DNA of 64,000 bases from Agarivorans sp. Toyoura001 (GCF_005405585.1 NZ_BJEQ01000006.1:1-64000), one strand, 5' to 3'. Positions 47,740 to 56,501 are shown, numbered from the stretch's first letter. The notes: a model not told the origin generated them from the letters alone. Made by a program: numbers and translations.

Positions 47740-47762
47740 GTGCCAGTCAATTTTTGTATAAA
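47717..47762 (+). promoter_or_regulatory. adjacent palindromes and promoter before the PEP-CTERM gene
   Basis: TTGACA-ATTG-TGTCAA (47717-47732) abuts ACTGGCA-TG-TGCCAGT (47732-47747). A TATAAA -10 (47757-47762) lies 10 bases on and the gene starts at 47774. Two exact inverted repeats over the -35 region suggest an operator. The regulator is not identifiable. Confidence 0.5.
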
Positions 47763-47773
47763 AAGGGAATCGC

Positions 47774-48571
47774 ATGAAATCTATTAAAATGCTGTCTGCA
47801 TTGGTTTTAATAGCAAGCTCGTTTACTGCAAACGCCACCTTTATTAGTGGAGATTACACCCTGAACAATGGTAAGCAAGTAGCACTACAAGGGCTAGAAT
47901 GGATGCCGCTTACTTACTCGCAAAGTTATTCTCGTTTATACGTTGAGGCCGATGGCGGATGGGTTGATCGCTTTGGCAATCAATGGCAACAAAATGATTG
48001 GCGCTACGCCACTCGTGCCGAAACGGCCACCTTACTTAACTCGTTGTGGGGTGGTAATTACCTTGGTTTTTCTAACGACAATTTTGCGGGTGCAACCTGG
48101 TTTATTGACCAACTAGGCGGCCTAGGCATAGATACTACACTTGGCCATAATCGAGTAGATCTTAAATTAACTAACGACGTTTGGCTTAACTATGACGTTT
48201 CACAGTTTTTGTTTGGTGAAGATCTAGAGTGTTCGGATGAACTTCGATTAAGCTGCATTGGAGAAGTAGGCATTGCAGATGGTTTTTATGATTCTATGGT
48301 AACCCGCAATATTCACACAGGATATGGCGTTTACATGCAAGCTTGGACTCCCTTAGGTTATTTTGATGACCTCTCCGGGGTAGATGCAGGCTTAAATAGT
48401 AACAACCGGGTTCGCTCTAAAAGCAACAGCAGTTCTATGCTTGGTTCGTTACTGGTAAGGCAACCCGCAATAGCCCAAGTACCAGAGCCAACAACATTGG
48501 TATTGTTGGCTTTCGTTTTATTCGGGGTTTGGTTAAAACGCCCTGGCCATTCAGCTAAGGCAATTAGCTAA
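47774..48571 (+). CDS. PEP-CTERM exported protein
   Basis: A 265-residue secreted protein with signal peptide (MKSIKMLSALVLIASSFTANA) and a C-terminal PEP-CTERM sorting signal: VPEPTTLVLLAFVLFGVWLKR. That is a PEP motif, hydrophobic helix and basic tail, cut by an exosortase system. The body is rich in Trp, Tyr, Gly and Asp and reads WMPLTYSQSYSR. Expected fate is the cell surface or exopolysaccharide matrix. The exosortase itself is not in the window. Confidence 0.82.
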   Translation: MKSIKMLSALVLIASSFTANATFISGDYTLNNGKQVALQGLEWMPLTYSQSYSRLYVEADGGWVDRFGNQWQQNDWRYATRAETATLLNSLWGGNYLGFSNDNFAGATWFIDQLGGLGIDTTLGHNRVDLKLTNDVWLNYDVSQFLFGEDLECSDELRLSCIGEVGIADGFYDSMVTRNIHTGYGVYMQAWTPLGYFDDLSGVDAGLNSNNRVRSKSNSSSMLGSLLVRQPAIAQVPEPTTLVLLAFVLFGVWLKRPGHSAKAIS

Positions 48572-48609
48572 CAGCCAGTTTTAGTCAATTGATTATTGCT
48601 GTGTTTTAA

Positions 48610-48640
48610 CTAGCCGCTCAGTGAGAGCGGCTAGTGTTTT
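48610..48640. terminator. bidirectional terminator between the PEP-CTERM and RND genes
   Basis: CTAGCCGCTC-AGTGA-GAGCGGCTAG perfect 10-base stem with TGTTTT on both sides, between convergent genes. Confidence 0.8.
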
Positions 48641-48648
48641 AACAAAGG

Positions 48649-51600
48649 CTAAATCGTTTTCTCTGTTGTATTTAAAACTACTGGCTTTTTGTTGGCCTTA
48701 AACAGTTTACAAATGAGCACAAAGAACAAGGGCGCGAAGTAGATAACCAACAGTGTTGCCGCCATAATGCCCCCCATTACCGAGGTACCAATAGCATTAC
48801 GCGCATTTGCTCCAGCGCCAGTACTTATTACTAAGGGCAATACACCTAAACCAAATGCGAGTGAGGTCATGATGATAGGGCGCAAACGCATTTCACAGGC
48901 TTGCACGGTGGCATCTAACAAGTTCACGCCTTTGTCGTAGAGTTCTTTAGCAAACTCTACAATTAAAATGGCATTTTTAGCGGTGAGGCCAATGGTGGTT
49001 AACACGCCTACTTGGAAGTAAACGTCGTTCTCTAAGCCGCGCAGCATAATAGCTGCCAAAGCCCCCAGTAAGCCAAGCGGCACTACCAGAATAATAGCAA
49101 TTGGAATGCTCCAGCTTTCGTATAACGCTGCCAAACAAAGGAATACCATTAAAATTGAGATGGCGTACAGAATAGGGGCTTGGTCACCCGCTTCAATTTC
49201 TTGATATGACATACCGGTCCAACTGACTTGTACGTCGTTAGATATTTCTGCTGCTAAACGATTAACTTCGTCCATTGCTTCGCCGGTGCTGTAGCCTTCA
49301 GCCGCTTCGCCAACAATTTCTACCGCTGGATTACCATTATAACGTTGCAGCTGCGGTGAACCTTTGCCCCAGTGTGATGTACTAAATGCAGAGATGGGCA
49401 CCATTTCGTTTTGGTTATTACGAATAAACCATAAATCGAGATCTTCGGGCGTCATACGGTATTGTGCGTCTGCTTGAATATATACCTTTTTGGAGCGTCC
49501 TCGGTCGATAAAATCGTTAACGTAAGAGGAAGCCCAAGCAATAGATAAAGACTGGTTAATATCGTTAATTTCTAGGCCTAGTACTTTGGCTTTTTCGTAG
49601 TCTACGTCTAGGAACAGCTGTGCGTTATCTTCTAGGCCATTTGGTCGTGTGTTTTGCAGCACCGGGCTTTGTGCAATTGCGCCTAGTAATTGATTGCGCA
49701 CCTCGATAAGTTTGTCGTGGCCTAACGCGCCTACGTCTTCTAAGTAAAAGTTAAAACCGGTAGCTGTGCCTAACTCTCTGATTGGCGGGCTACTAAAGGC
49801 AAATATTTGCGCGTTTTTGTAAGTAGAAAAATGGCTCATAGCTCGCCCAATAATGGCATCTACATCGGTGCCGGGTGCTGTTCGCTCAGACCAATCTTTC
49901 AAACCAATAAATGCCATACCCGCGTTTTGACCAGAACCAGAAAAGTTGAAACCGGACACTGTGAATATGTGATTAACCGTATCCGATTCATTTTGTTCAA
50001 AATAGTCTTTTACATCCAGCATCGCTTCTTGGGTTTTTTGTAAGGTTGTTCCGGTGGGCGTGGTTACCATTACCATAAAGTCGCCTTGGTCTTCGCTCGG
50101 CAAAAACGAACTTGGCAGCGAATGATATAGATACGCAGTACCGGCAAATAGCAGCAGATAAATGAATACAAAGCGAAGAGGGCGCTGCAATGTGTGTTTA
50201 ACCGATCCTCGGTATGCCGAAGATACTTTGTTGAAGCCTTGGTTAAATAGCGCGAAAAACCTATTGCTCTCGGTTTTATCAACCGGCTTAAGTAAGGTTG
50301 CACAAAGCACAGGCGTGAGCACCAAGGCTACAACTACCGATAACACCATAGCCGATACAATGGTTAACGAGAACTGCTGGTAAATAACTCCGGTTGAGCC
50401 CGACATAAAGGCCATTGGAACAAACACCACCGACAAGACCATGGTGATGCCGATTAACGCACTGGTTATTTGCCCCATAGATTTTTTGGTAGCCTCTAGC
50501 GGCGACAACTTCTCGTCGTGCATTAGGCGTTCTACGTTTTCTACGACTACGATAGCGTCATCTACCAGCAAACCAATTGCCAGCACCATGCCAAACATGG
50601 TGAGTGTGTTAATAGAGAAACCTAATAACGACATCACAGCAAAGGTACCTAGCAATACTACGGGTACCGCAATGGTAGGAATTAAGGTTGCTCTAAAGTT
50701 TTGTAAAAACAGCAACATAACAAAGAACACGAGGGCTACTGCTTCGAATAGTGTTTTTACAACTTCGCTAATGGAAATACGAATAAATAGGTTGTTATCT
50801 GTTGATTTAACTAGCGCTAAACCTTCTGGAAAGCCCTTAGAAAGTTGCTGAAGTTTCTCGTCTACCGCGGTTTGCGTATCAAGCGAATTAGCACCCGTTG
50901 CTAGGGTAATTGCAATGCCCGATGCCTCTTGCCCCATGTAAGCAGGAATAGTTGAAGAGTTTTCGCTGGCTAACTCTACGCGCGCAATATCTTTAAGTTT
51001 GATCTGCGAACCGTCGCTATCAACCTTAATTAAGATATTTTCAAACTGGTCCACGCTAGTTAACAAGCTTTGCGCAGTGATACTGGCATTGATCAACTGA
51101 GAGACTAGAGCTGGTGTGCCACCCAGTTGCCCAACAGTTACTTGGCTGTTTTGCACGGATACAGCATTAGATACATCAACTGGGGTTAGGCTATAGCTAT
51201 TAAGTTTGGCAGGATCTAACCAAATACGCATCGCATAAGATGGTCCAAAAACCGTTACGCTACCAACCCCATTAACCCGGCTAACAATGTCCTTAATATT
51301 GGAATTTGCATAATCTTGAATATCACCCGCGCTCATGCTGCCGTCGGGTGAGTAAAGGTTAGTGACCGACATAAAACCAGAGGTACTTTTTGTTACCGAG
51401 GTGCCTTGGTTTTGTACTGCACTTGGTAGGCGATTACTCACTTGTTGCAGGCTATTTTGAACCTGAACTTGAGCAATATCTGGATCGGTTTCAGCGCTAA
51501 AGGTTAGCGTAATACTTGCGCTACCCGAAGAATCACTTTTAGACGACATGTAGAGTAGGTTATCTAAGCCAGTCATGCCTTGTTCAATAACCTGAGTCAC

Positions 51601-51786
51601 ACTGTCTTCAATTGTTTTTGCTGATGCACCTGGGTAAGACGCTGAAATTGTTACCGCAGGCGGCGCAATAGTTGGGTACTGAGCGACGGGCAGGGTAAAG
51701 ATAGCTGCAAGCCCGGCTAACATAGTAACGATTGCGATCACCCAAGCAAAAATTGGCCTATTAATAAAGAAATTGGATAAAGACAT
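48649..51786 (-). CDS. RND multidrug efflux transporter, AcrB/MexB type
   Basis: A 1045-residue inner-membrane proton-driven pump of the HAE1 family with 12 helices and two large periplasmic loops. The N-terminus [20 protein letters not shown] is typical. The proton-relay aspartates are in [17 protein letters not shown], and the lysine in [13 protein letters not shown]. It lies 3 bases after its adaptor gene. The outer-membrane channel gene is not adjacent, so a TolC-like partner is presumably shared. Confidence 0.93.
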   Translation of the reverse strand: MSLSNFFINRPIFAWVIAIVTMLAGLAAIFTLPVAQYPTIAPPAVTISASYPGASAKTIEDSVTQVIEQGMTGLDNLLYMSSKSDSSGSASITLTFSAETDPDIAQVQVQNSLQQVSNRLPSAVQNQGTSVTKSTSGFMSVTNLYSPDGSMSAGDIQDYANSNIKDIVSRVNGVGSVTVFGPSYAMRIWLDPAKLNSYSLTPVDVSNAVSVQNSQVTVGQLGGTPALVSQLINASITAQSLLTSVDQFENILIKVDSDGSQIKLKDIARVELASENSSTIPAYMGQEASGIAITLATGANSLDTQTAVDEKLQQLSKGFPEGLALVKSTDNNLFIRISISEVVKTLFEAVALVFFVMLLFLQNFRATLIPTIAVPVVLLGTFAVMSLLGFSINTLTMFGMVLAIGLLVDDAIVVVENVERLMHDEKLSPLEATKKSMGQITSALIGITMVLSVVFVPMAFMSGSTGVIYQQFSLTIVSAMVLSVVVALVLTPVLCATLLKPVDKTESNRFFALFNQGFNKVSSAYRGSVKHTLQRPLRFVFIYLLLFAGTAYLYHSLPSSFLPSEDQGDFMVMVTTPTGTTLQKTQEAMLDVKDYFEQNESDTVNHIFTVSGFNFSGSGQNAGMAFIGLKDWSERTAPGTDVDAIIGRAMSHFSTYKNAQIFAFSSPPIRELGTATGFNFYLEDVGALGHDKLIEVRNQLLGAIAQSPVLQNTRPNGLEDNAQLFLDVDYEKAKVLGLEINDINQSLSIAWASSYVNDFIDRGRSKKVYIQADAQYRMTPEDLDLWFIRNNQNEMVPISAFSTSHWGKGSPQLQRYNGNPAVEIVGEAAEGYSTGEAMDEVNRLAAEISNDVQVSWTGMSYQEIEAGDQAPILYAISILMVFLCLAALYESWSIPIAIILVVPLGLLGALAAIMLRGLENDVYFQVGVLTTIGLTAKNAILIVEFAKELYDKGVNLLDATVQACEMRLRPIIMTSLAFGLGVLPLVISTGAGANARNAIGTSVMGGIMAATLLVIYFAPLFFVLICKLFKANKKPVVLNTTEKTI

Positions 51787-51789
51787 GAT

Positions 51790-52944
51790 TTACCCCTGTA
51801 CGTCTACGTGAGTGCTTAGCGAAGTGCTATCAACAACAACGTCGATGTTATTTCTCATGTTAAGTATGTTGTTAATTACCACTAAGTCGCCACTTGCCAA
51901 GCCTTGTTTAACCACCCAACCGTTACCCACTTCGTTGCCAAGTTCTACCGACTTCTTAACCGTTTTATTGTCTTGGCCCACCACAAATACCGAAGGCTCA
52001 CCTGATTGGCTTCTTACTACCGCTGATTGAGGCACCACCAAGTAGTCACGCGCTTCGGGCATAGAAATATGAGCACGCACGTACATGCCAGCCAATAAAG
52101 TGTTGTTTGAATTTGGGATAATTGCGCGCAAAGTTACCGTGCCAGTTGAGCCAGAGACTTGCGTATCGGCAAACTCTAGGTGTCCTATTTGCTCGTAAGC
52201 GCTGCCATCTTCTAGCGTTATAGAAACGGGAATCTCTTCACGTTTGTCTTTAAAATCTGAGAAATCTTGTTTTAGTTTATGAATCGACAATGAAGATTGC
52301 TGCATATCTACATATACGTTTGAGGTTTGAATAACGGTAGTTAAGTAGGAAGATTGCTCGGCGGTTAACAAGGAGCCTTCTGATACTTGAGAGAGACCAA
52401 CTTGACCAGAAATAGGCGCCTTAATTTGAGTGTAAGACAACTCAATGTTTGCGTAATCTAGCGCTGCTTGTCGGATAGCGACTTCTGCTTGTGCTTCTTT
52501 ATAGGCAGCGTCTGCATCATCGTAAAGCTGTTGGCTAGTAAGCTTCTTCTTTAGTAATTCTTGATAGCGAATAGCTGTTTTTCTGGCAGTTTCTTCACTG
52601 GTTAGGGCTTTGGCTAACTGTGCTTGTGCGCTGTTAACGTTTGACTGATACACCGTTGGGTCAATTTGATAAAGCACATCACCGGTTTCTACTTGTGAAC
52701 CCTCAACATATAAACGGCTTTTAAGAATACCTGTTACTTGTGGCCTTACTTCGGCCTGTTTAAAAGCAGTAATACGACCGGGTAGTTCGGTAGTTAAACG
52801 TAATGTAGTAGGGGTTAGTTTGAGTACATCAACATGTGCTGGACCAGCTTCTGGCCTTTGATTTGGAATGTTTTCTCCACAACCCAATATTGTGAAAGAG
52901 AGTAAAAAACACAAGGTAAGCCTTAGTGTATTGGTGACATGCAT
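51790..52944 (-). CDS. RND efflux periplasmic adaptor, AcrA type
   Basis: A 384-residue lipoprotein adaptor. Signal peptide and lipobox end in TILGC. The order is beta barrel, lipoyl half (KQAEVRPQVTGILKSRLYVEG), alpha hairpin, second lipoyl half and membrane-proximal domain, as in AcrA/MexA. The ATG at 52944 follows AAAGGTA and gives a proper lipoprotein signal; the longer frame start is unlikely. Divergent from a marR gene with a palindromic operator between. Confidence 0.93.
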   Translation of the reverse strand: MHVTNTLRLTLCFLLSFTILGCGENIPNQRPEAGPAHVDVLKLTPTTLRLTTELPGRITAFKQAEVRPQVTGILKSRLYVEGSQVETGDVLYQIDPTVYQSNVNSAQAQLAKALTSEETARKTAIRYQELLKKKLTSQQLYDDADAAYKEAQAEVAIRQAALDYANIELSYTQIKAPISGQVGLSQVSEGSLLTAEQSSYLTTVIQTSNVYVDMQQSSLSIHKLKQDFSDFKDKREEIPVSITLEDGSAYEQIGHLEFADTQVSGSTGTVTLRAIIPNSNNTLLAGMYVRAHISMPEARDYLVVPQSAVVRSQSGEPSVFVVGQDNKTVKKSVELGNEVGNGWVVKQGLASGDLVVINNILNMRNNIDVVVDSTSLSTHVDVQG

Positions 52945-53039
52945 ATTGATACCTTTAACTGGAATTATTTGACCGTAAGTGGATAGCAAACGGTGTTTAG
53001 TTATTTTCGTTGCGAAGAAGCCTTAGCTGAATTAACATT

Positions 53040-53095
53040 GTTGCACCTGCAACTATATTTCGAGACTCTATCATCAAATAAGTTGCAGATACAAC
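53040..53095. promoter_or_regulatory. twin-palindrome MarR operator
   Basis: GTTGCA-CC-TGCAAC (53040-53053) and GTTGCA-GA-TACAAC (53082-53095) are two copies of one 14-base palindrome. They start 42 bases apart (about four helical turns) between the divergent adaptor and marR genes. This is the expected arrangement for a MarR dimer pair repressing both directions. Confidence 0.65.
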
Positions 53096-53185
53096 AATAA
53101 ATAAGAGGAGGGTATGGCGCGGTTCCTGTATTAAAGCTATTTTTTGGCTTTTAAACGCCCATACGCTGCTGATTTTTAACCAATT

Positions 53186-53644
53186 ATGAGTCGCTCACCT
53201 ATGACAACTTTGCCTAAAGAAAAAATTGAACACCAACCTATGTTTATTTGTGGAGCCGTTCACCGACTGTTTAGAAACCGGGCGACAACATTACTGTCGA
53301 AGCAGAAGCTGATGACGCTAGAGATGTCTAGAGCCTTAGTGGCCGTTCAAGAGAATCAGCCTTTAAGCCAACAACAACTAGCAGACATTGTTCAAAATGA
53401 AAGAAGCGCAACGAAGCGCATGGTGGACAATTTAGAAGAGCGCGGCTACTTAACAACGTCTAAATCTGCGACTAATAAAAAACTAAAAATGTTAAACCTG
53501 ACTAAGCTAGGTGAAGACGAACTTAAGAAGGTGAAATCCACAATCACCGATATTGAGAAGGAAGTTTTTGAGTGCCTAAGCAAGGAAGAGTACGAAGAGT
53601 TTTTGAGATTAATCCGCATCATTGGTGCTTACAACTTAGGCTAA
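53186..53644 (+). CDS. MarR-family transcriptional regulator
   Basis: A 152-residue winged-helix repressor. The recognition helix region is LSQQQLADIVQNERSATKRMVDNLEERGYL and the wing TSKSATNKKLKMLNLT. Such proteins release DNA on binding toxic small molecules. Its position opposite the RND pump makes it the probable local repressor of the pump and of itself. An ATG five codons downstream is an alternative start. Confidence 0.9.
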   Translation: MSRSPMTTLPKEKIEHQPMFICGAVHRLFRNRATTLLSKQKLMTLEMSRALVAVQENQPLSQQQLADIVQNERSATKRMVDNLEERGYLTTSKSATNKKLKMLNLTKLGEDELKKVKSTITDIEKEVFECLSKEEYEEFLRLIRIIGAYNLG

Positions 53645-53759
53645 GGATGAGTTAAAGCAGTGTGATTTTAATGTAGGCGCGTTGGCTAGTGTTGCCAGAG
53701 TTAAAGAATCGCGTCACATCAGGCTCAATCAAAAAGTAAACCCATATGAGTATATAGAA

Positions 53760-54236
53760 ATGGCTAAAATTGAATTTGTAAGTTTTAACCAGGTAGAACC
53801 AGCGGATCTTCTGCCTGTAGTTAATGAGCCAGCTTTGAGAACACACCTGGTAGATCATGAATATTTTGATTCAGCTAGTATCAAACAATGGATGATAGGT
53901 AAAGCTCAAACCGATTCGATAGCTGGTTGCCGTGTTCGAGTTGTTAATATAGAAGGAGTTGTCGCTGGCTGGTGTGGGATTCAACCAGACGATAACGGTT
54001 ATGAAATAGCGATAGTGATTTCTAAAGAGTATTGGGGATTTGGCATATCAATATTCAATTCAATGATGGCTTGGGCTAAAGAGCTTGGGCATAAAGAAGT
54101 AGTGTTTCATTTACTAGAAACTCGACCGGAGTATAAGGCATTAAAAAGAAGGTCCATTCAAGTTCAGAGAACAGAACTTTTGGATCGAAGCTTTACCACA
54201 TATTTTATATCGGTAGATAGATGGTGTGCAGAGTGA
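53760..54236 (+). CDS. GNAT-family acetyltransferase
   Basis: About 158 residues in GNAT order: DHEYFDSASIKQWM, core strands VVAGWCGIQPDDNGYEIAIVISKEYWGFGIS (motif A region, with a weak acetyl-CoA loop) and MMAWAKELGHKEVVFHL. The C-terminal motif B is atypical. I place the start at ATG 53760; an upstream start at 53682 adds residues that look non-coding. This is the last chromosomal gene before the dif site. Confidence 0.7.
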   Translation: MAKIEFVSFNQVEPADLLPVVNEPALRTHLVDHEYFDSASIKQWMIGKAQTDSIAGCRVRVVNIEGVVAGWCGIQPDDNGYEIAIVISKEYWGFGISIFNSMMAWAKELGHKEVVFHLLETRPEYKALKRRSIQVQRTELLDRSFTTYFISVDRWCAE

Positions 54237-54349
54237 CTAAGCCAAGAAGTAACAGTAAGCATTGAACTCTAAAACTCGCAAGAACCGCCAATCTCAATTT
54301 GAATGACGTTTACCAATACAAATTTAAAAAGGGTTCCTTTATATATTCA

Positions 54350-54377
54350 ATTTAACATAATATACATTATGCGCCCT
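54350..54377 (-). other. dif: dif site (XerC/XerD recombination site), probable att junction
   Basis: On the plus strand the 28 bases read XerD arm ATTTAACATAA, centre TATACA, XerC arm TTATGCGCCCT. Compared with E. coli dif as I remember it, the XerD arm and centre are identical and the XerC arm differs at 2 of 11 positions (26/28 overall). dif is where XerCD resolves chromosome dimers at the terminus and where Xer-exploiting elements integrate. It lies 113 bases after a host GNAT gene and 128 bases before the first provirus gene. Confidence 0.92.
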
Positions 54378-54505
54378 AAGCAGAGGAGAGTTTGTTTCTT
54401 TTACAACTGTTAGTGATTACAGGTGTAAAAACGCCTAAAAACCACTATTAGGCATAGCTTCTAATAAATGTGAGTTACTTCACAAATAAAAATGGAGTTT
54501 TAAAG

Positions 54506-54988
54506 ATGTCGAATCGAAAACCACCGCAATATCGCTACCGTCCTGCACAACGGTTTAATATTTGGCGCGAACTGGTTGCCTGCGCACATAGCGATGATGT
54601 TAAAACGGTTGGTCGTCATTTGTTTGATACCTGCTTTGATAACCCTAAAGATGCTGCTGCGTATTTTGATGTGGATTTGGCGACTGTTTATCGTTGGCTT
54701 AAAAATGGTACTTGGCCGGCTATGGCATTACGCCTCATGTTAATTGAGTCTCGCGGTTGGCTGCCAACTACACCGCAATGGTCAGGCGTTCGGCTGATTC
54801 AAGTTGGCACAGTGCGAAATCAAAAAAGCTGGGGGCTGTCTATTAACGGATTTAACGAACCGTTCTTACCGCACGATGTGCAATGTATTTCGATTTACAA
54901 AGGAGCATTCAAACGTGAGCAGCTAGCCCTTGACCAAGAGCGCCTAGAAAAAGAAGCTACCGCCAACAGGCTTAAGCTCGTTAAATAG
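54506..54988 (+). CDS. DUF3653 phage protein
   Basis: A 160-residue protein of the DUF3653 phage family: FNIWRELVACAHS, AAAYFDVDLATVYRWLKNGTWPAMALRLMLIE, SRGWLP. The central segment is a helix-turn-helix, so a transcriptional regulator or DNA-binding role is likely. The family is known from prophage regions in Vibrio, including filamentous phages. The ATG at 54506 follows GGAG; the frame extends 12 codons further up without a ribosome site. A hairpin follows. Confidence 0.8.
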   Translation: MSNRKPPQYRYRPAQRFNIWRELVACAHSDDVKTVGRHLFDTCFDNPKDAAAYFDVDLATVYRWLKNGTWPAMALRLMLIESRGWLPTTPQWSGVRLIQVGTVRNQKSWGLSINGFNEPFLPHDVQCISIYKGAFKREQLALDQERLEKEATANRLKLVK

Positions 54989-55002
54989 ACCGTTTTTCTC
55001 AT

Positions 55003-55028
55003 ATGCCGATAAATACTATTATCGGCAT
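55003..55028 (+). repeat. perfect 10-bp hairpin, same stem as 47341-47370
   Basis: ATGCCGATAA-ATACTA-TTATCGGCAT lies just after the DUF3653 gene. There is no T run. The stem is nearly identical to that behind the DUF2971 gene 7.6 kb away. Confidence 0.7.
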
Positions 55029-55159
55029 TAAGGGTTAACTATAGATTTAAATGCCACAAACCACGAATACATCAACTTTATGTGTGGTAAATATCAGCGT
55101 TCCCTTTTGTCCCATGTTACGATTGTAATGTTCACTTACATATTAACGAGGATTTATCG

Positions 55160-55447
55160 ATGGAACTGAAGTACCAAATAGGCGAAGAGCTTAGTGAAGT
55201 AAATATTTTTGTACCGGACGAACTGCGAGCAGCAGCATTTTGCAATTCGGCATACTCACAAATCGGGGCAGAAGAGATATCTATTGATTTCGTTAATATG
55301 GGCTCCATGTCTAATTCAGTGGTATCTAGAATTATCATGACTCCTTCCCATACTAAACGGTTGGTTGCCCTGCTAAACCAAAAAGTAAAAGAATATGAAG
55401 ATACATTTGGCCCTGTTCCGGACTCTGTTGATCCTATAGCTAAGTAA
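55160..55447 (+). CDS. DUF3467-like protein
   Basis: A 95-residue protein. The block ISIDFVNMG followed by VVSRIIMTPSHTKRLVALL and VKEYEDTFGPVPD matches the DUF3467 pattern (beta strand, Arg-containing strand, helix, YE-x-FG). Function is unknown. ATG 55160 follows GAGG. It is 12 bases from the next gene and probably co-transcribed. Its role in the provirus is unclear. Confidence 0.65.
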   Translation: MELKYQIGEELSEVNIFVPDELRAAAFCNSAYSQIGAEEISIDFVNMGSMSNSVVSRIIMTPSHTKRLVALLNQKVKEYEDTFGPVPDSVDPIAK

Positions 55448-55459
55448 ACGGAGGCGAAC

Positions 55460-55801
55460 ATGAGTTCACAAGCTGGGCCTGAAAACCCTACCGCTTGGCT
55501 TCATTTACTTACAAATACTCCTGGTTTTCTTTGGGGGTTGATGTTGGGTACCTTTACCGGTTACTTGGGTAATTGGGCTTGGGAAAAATTCAAACCAAAG
55601 AAAAAACATGGGCACCTGCTTACTGAAGCTGATAACACTGGCACCACTTTTAGCGGCCGAATGACTGAGGAGAACCGAGAACAAGTAATCAAGACATTAC
55701 GAGCAACCGTTCCTCCCTCGGGAACCGTGCCTCCTAAAGTTGTGGAAACCACTCGCTCGGGAACCAAAGCCCCAACACAGCGAGGACGTAGTTCATCCTG
55801 A
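55460..55801 (+). CDS. small membrane protein with Pro/Thr-rich tail
   Basis: A 113-residue protein with one hydrophobic segment (about residues 19-42, TPGFLWGLMLGTFTGYLGNW), a basic stop-transfer (KFKPKKKHGH) and a disordered C-terminus rich in Thr, Pro and Ser. A strong ribosome site (CGGAGG) precedes the ATG. Family not recognised. It is the last plus-strand gene before the convergent virion operon. Confidence 0.7.
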   Translation: MSSQAGPENPTAWLHLLTNTPGFLWGLMLGTFTGYLGNWAWEKFKPKKKHGHLLTEADNTGTTFSGRMTEENREQVIKTLRATVPPSGTVPPKVVETTRSGTKAPTQRGRSSS

Positions 55802-55805
55802 CTTC

Positions 55806-55831
55806 AAAAGCCCGCTAATGCGGGCTTTTTT
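55806..55831. terminator. bidirectional terminator between early and virion genes
   Basis: AAAAGCCCGC-TAAT-GCGGGCTTTT with flanking A and T runs, at the junction of the plus-strand and minus-strand provirus transcripts. Confidence 0.92.
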
Positions 55832-56021
55832 ACTTAAACAACTTAAACAACTTAAACGCTTTCTTGCGGCTTGTTTTCCGCTTGGTTGAGCGTTTCTTCT
55901 TGGTGGTTTTAGCCTTAGCTTTTGCTTTAACAATGCCACCGCCTTTTGCATATTTATAACCTGGCTTAAGTTTGCCTTTCTTTGCGCCGCTTTGGTACGT
56001 AGCTTCTTTCTTACTCGCCAT
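55830..56021 (-). CDS. highly basic virion or DNA-binding protein
   Basis: A 63-residue protein in which about half the residues are Lys, Arg or Gly/Ala, with KAKAKAKTTKKKRSTKRKTSRKK. It ends in a repeated FKLFKLFK, encoded by three 9-base repeats. It probably binds DNA or the inner face of the viral membrane. Last gene of the minus-strand virion run. Unrecognised family. Confidence 0.65.
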   Translation of the reverse strand: MASKKEATYQSGAKKGKLKPGYKYAKGGGIVKAKAKAKTTKKKRSTKRKTSRKKAFKLFKLFK

Positions 56022-56026
56022 GATAA

Positions 56027-56176
56027 TTAGTCCTTTTTAGTGGCTAGCTCTTGCTGCCATTCAAGTTTGTTTAGACGTTTATCCATGCGGGATAACAAAC
56101 GCCAATTTAAGATAAGTGACGCGGCCATTAGGACTTCAACCGGCGCAAAACCTATCTCGCCAAGTGTCTGAAACAT
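56027..56176 (-). CDS. 49-residue amphipathic/membrane protein
   Basis: Starts MFQTLGEIGFAPVEVLMAAS and continues LILNWRLLSRMDKRLNKLEW, ending in ELATKKD. One short hydrophobic helix and a charged coiled-coil-like tail. Its ATG is 3 bases after the stop of the preceding gene. Too short for ordinary gene calling, but the gapless packing supports it. Confidence 0.6.
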   Translation of the reverse strand: MFQTLGEIGFAPVEVLMAASLILNWRLLSRMDKRLNKLEWQQELATKKD

Positions 56177-56179
56177 GCC

Positions 56180-56320
56180 CTAGCCCTTTATCACTTTGCC
56201 AAGCACGATTAATGCAGTGACAATTACGATGGTTAAAATAATCAGTTGCTGCCCTACATCAATCTGCACCTTAAGCGGGGCATCTTGTGCGAACGCAATT
56301 TCGTTAGATGTGCCTAACAT
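56180..56320 (-). CDS. 46-residue single-span membrane protein
   Basis: Starts MLGTSNEIAFAQDAPLKVQI; the second half is a strong transmembrane helix (QQLIILTIVIVTALIVLG) with a KVIKG tail. Spaced 3-7 bases from both neighbours. Typical of minor membrane proteins of internal-membrane viruses. Confidence 0.65.
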   Translation of the reverse strand: MLGTSNEIAFAQDAPLKVQIDVGQQLIILTIVIVTALIVLGKVIKG

Positions 56321-56327
56321 AAGCGCC

Positions 56328-56498
56328 CTAGCCTTTGCGCACTACGTCATACAGGCCAACACCAGCCACAACCACTGCGGGTAATGTATCCATGGCTTGC
56401 GTACCGGCTTGAATAAGTTCGGGATTAAGGCCAAAAACTGCTGCGGCCATGACTGCGAAGCCACGTAAGGTTGACCATTGTTGTAATCGTTTATTCAT
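56328..56498 (-). CDS. 56-residue membrane protein
   Basis: Starts MNKRLQQWSTLRGFAVMAAA; two hydrophobic stretches (RGFAVMAAAVFGL; LPAVVVAGVGLYDVV) flank a short polar loop. It has a positively charged N-terminus and ends VRKG. A few bases separate it from both neighbours. Confidence 0.6.
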   Translation of the reverse strand: MNKRLQQWSTLRGFAVMAAAVFGLNPELIQAGTQAMDTLPAVVVAGVGLYDVVRKG

Positions 56499-56501
56499 TG
56501 C

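Noticed and set aside
47732-47747. LuxR-type quorum-sensing box
   Set aside because: The palindrome ACTGGCATGTGCCAGT is shorter than the usual 18-20 base lux box, and no luxR/luxI genes are nearby.
47623-47838. 71-codon minus-strand frame as an intact gene
   Set aside because: Its 5' half overlaps the PEP-CTERM gene signal sequence; only the part from the ATG at 47739 looks protein-like, and it continues into a broken frame.
54433-54453. GCCTAA/TTAGGC hairpin as a second att or origin site
   Set aside because: Six-base stem with a nine-base loop is too weak and has no dif-like arms.
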